In this document: piece after piece, positions 63,652 through 64,000 of the stretch
Position numbering within the stretch: position 1 is the first letter of the stretch
How the letters are laid out: every line of letters starts with the position of its first letter
Assembly: GCA_900756765.1 (NCBI GenBank)
Contig: CAAELE010000001.1
Span: 62,001 to 126,000 of the forward strand
Direction: 5' to 3'
Length of the DNA stretch: 64,000 bases
Origin: an uncultured Collinsella sp.
GTDB lineage: Bacteria; Actinomycetota; Coriobacteriia; Coriobacteriales; Coriobacteriaceae
Notes under the pieces: generated by a model
Seen by the model: only the letters and a program-made list of their open reading frames with translations
What the model was told of the DNA's origin: nothing
Database searches by the model: none
Made by a program: the position numbers and the translations under genes

Positions 63652-64000
63652 CTATTCCGCCTTTTTAACGCGCGGCTTGCGGCCGCGCGGCTTATCGATA
63701 AGCGCGTCGGCGCCGCCATCGCGATACTGGCGGCACCAGGCCTTGACTGAAGACTCGCTGGGAATCTTGTGCTTGATCATGGCCTCGCGAACCGTCAGAC
63801 CGTTTTCCAGACGGTCCTTAACCACGGCGAGCTTTACGTCGTACGAATAGGTGTGATGGCGAGCGCCCGCGTTGAGTACGGCATCGGCACCGCCCACGGC
63901 ATACGCGCGGGCCCACTGACGAGCCGTGGCCTGGGGAATGCCAAGCTTTGCGGCGAGGGCGCGGTGACCGACCCCCTCTTGGAGGATCTCGACGGCGCGC
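63652..64000 (-). CDS. IS3 OrfA-like helix-turn-helix protein (partial)
   Basis: The frame is open at the right window edge, so at least 115 aa are visible and the start is missing. Two HTH modules in tandem are seen: RAVEILQEGVGHRALAAKLG with IPQATARQWAR, and VREAMIKHKIPSESSVKAWC. These resemble InsE/OrfA-type transposase HTH domains. A basic tail RGRKPRVKKAE ends the protein. A terminator follows at once and no OrfB integrase is downstream, so this is either an orphan OrfA or a domesticated DNA-binding protein. Confidence 0.65.
   Translation of the reverse strand, partial: RAVEILQEGVGHRALAAKLGIPQATARQWARAYAVGGADAVLNAGARHHTYSYDVKLAVVKDRLENGLTVREAMIKHKIPSESSVKAWCRQYRDGGADALIDKPRGRKPRVKKAE

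Overview
The window is about 60% GC, densely coded and mostly on the minus strand. Gene content suggests a strictly anaerobic, fermentative member of the Coriobacteriia (Actinomycetota), most like Collinsella: a PTS beta-glucoside system with intracellular glycosidases, LuxS, an Ech-type [NiFe] hydrogenase, and an Nramp-related transporter of the type known from Eggerthella. The taxon is inferred from gene content; there is no rRNA in the window.

Layout. 0-5 kb: the end of an RpiR/SIS regulator, pyrE, and a magnesium P-type ATPase whose leader carries a small ORF and a hairpin, then a relic of a LuxR-type HTH gene. 5-12 kb: sugar uptake and breakdown (apiosidase-like hydrolase, PTS EIIBC, intracellular esterase, DUF1593 hydrolase). 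12-16.4 kb: a zinc-ribbon/SPFH operon resembling Bacillus ydjGHI, plus a lipoprotein. 16.5-20.6 kb: a two-component system with an extra degenerate 7TM kinase-like protein. 20.7-25 kb: 6-phospho-beta-glucosidase, an AAA ATPase that looks inserted between repeats, DUF4867, luxS. 25.2-31.3 kb: an operon of a fucose-isomerase-like enzyme, a split transketolase and an FGGY kinase, with its LacI regulator. 31.5-33.5 kb: nucleoside hydrolase and ribokinase. 33.7-45.8 kb: envelope and magnesium genes (OatA-like acyltransferase, Nramp-related transporter coupled to an MgtE-N/CBS membrane protein, degenerate polysaccharide deacetylase, PRC-barrel and YtxH proteins, CorC-like protein, hemolysin III). 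45.9-57.5 kb: alpha/beta hydrolase, DUF362 ferredoxin protein, a MacB-type ABC system, and an ABC-2 exporter divergent from a NarL-type two-component system. 57.8-63.5 kb: an Ech-type hydrogenase operon in which the EchA-like and EchB-like subunits are one polypeptide. The window ends inside an IS3 OrfA-like HTH gene.

How the parts fit. The isomerase, kinase and two-subunit transketolase have the composition reported for non-oxidative D-apiose breakdown. The apiosidase-like hydrolase and PTS genes 20 kb away sit beside upstream sequences that share TGTTTACTGAAC-type motifs with the promoter of the isomerase operon. I therefore propose one LacI regulon for plant-glycoside pentoses; this is inference. 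A second theme is magnesium: MgtA, the Nramp-like/MgtE-N pair and a CorC/CNNM protein.

Intergenic DNA is rich in structured repeats: a GGGGACGTTCTTAA family that often abuts stop codons, CCACCACAAAG palindromes, and several longer inverted-repeat elements. I found no tRNA, rRNA, CRISPR array or complete insertion sequence.
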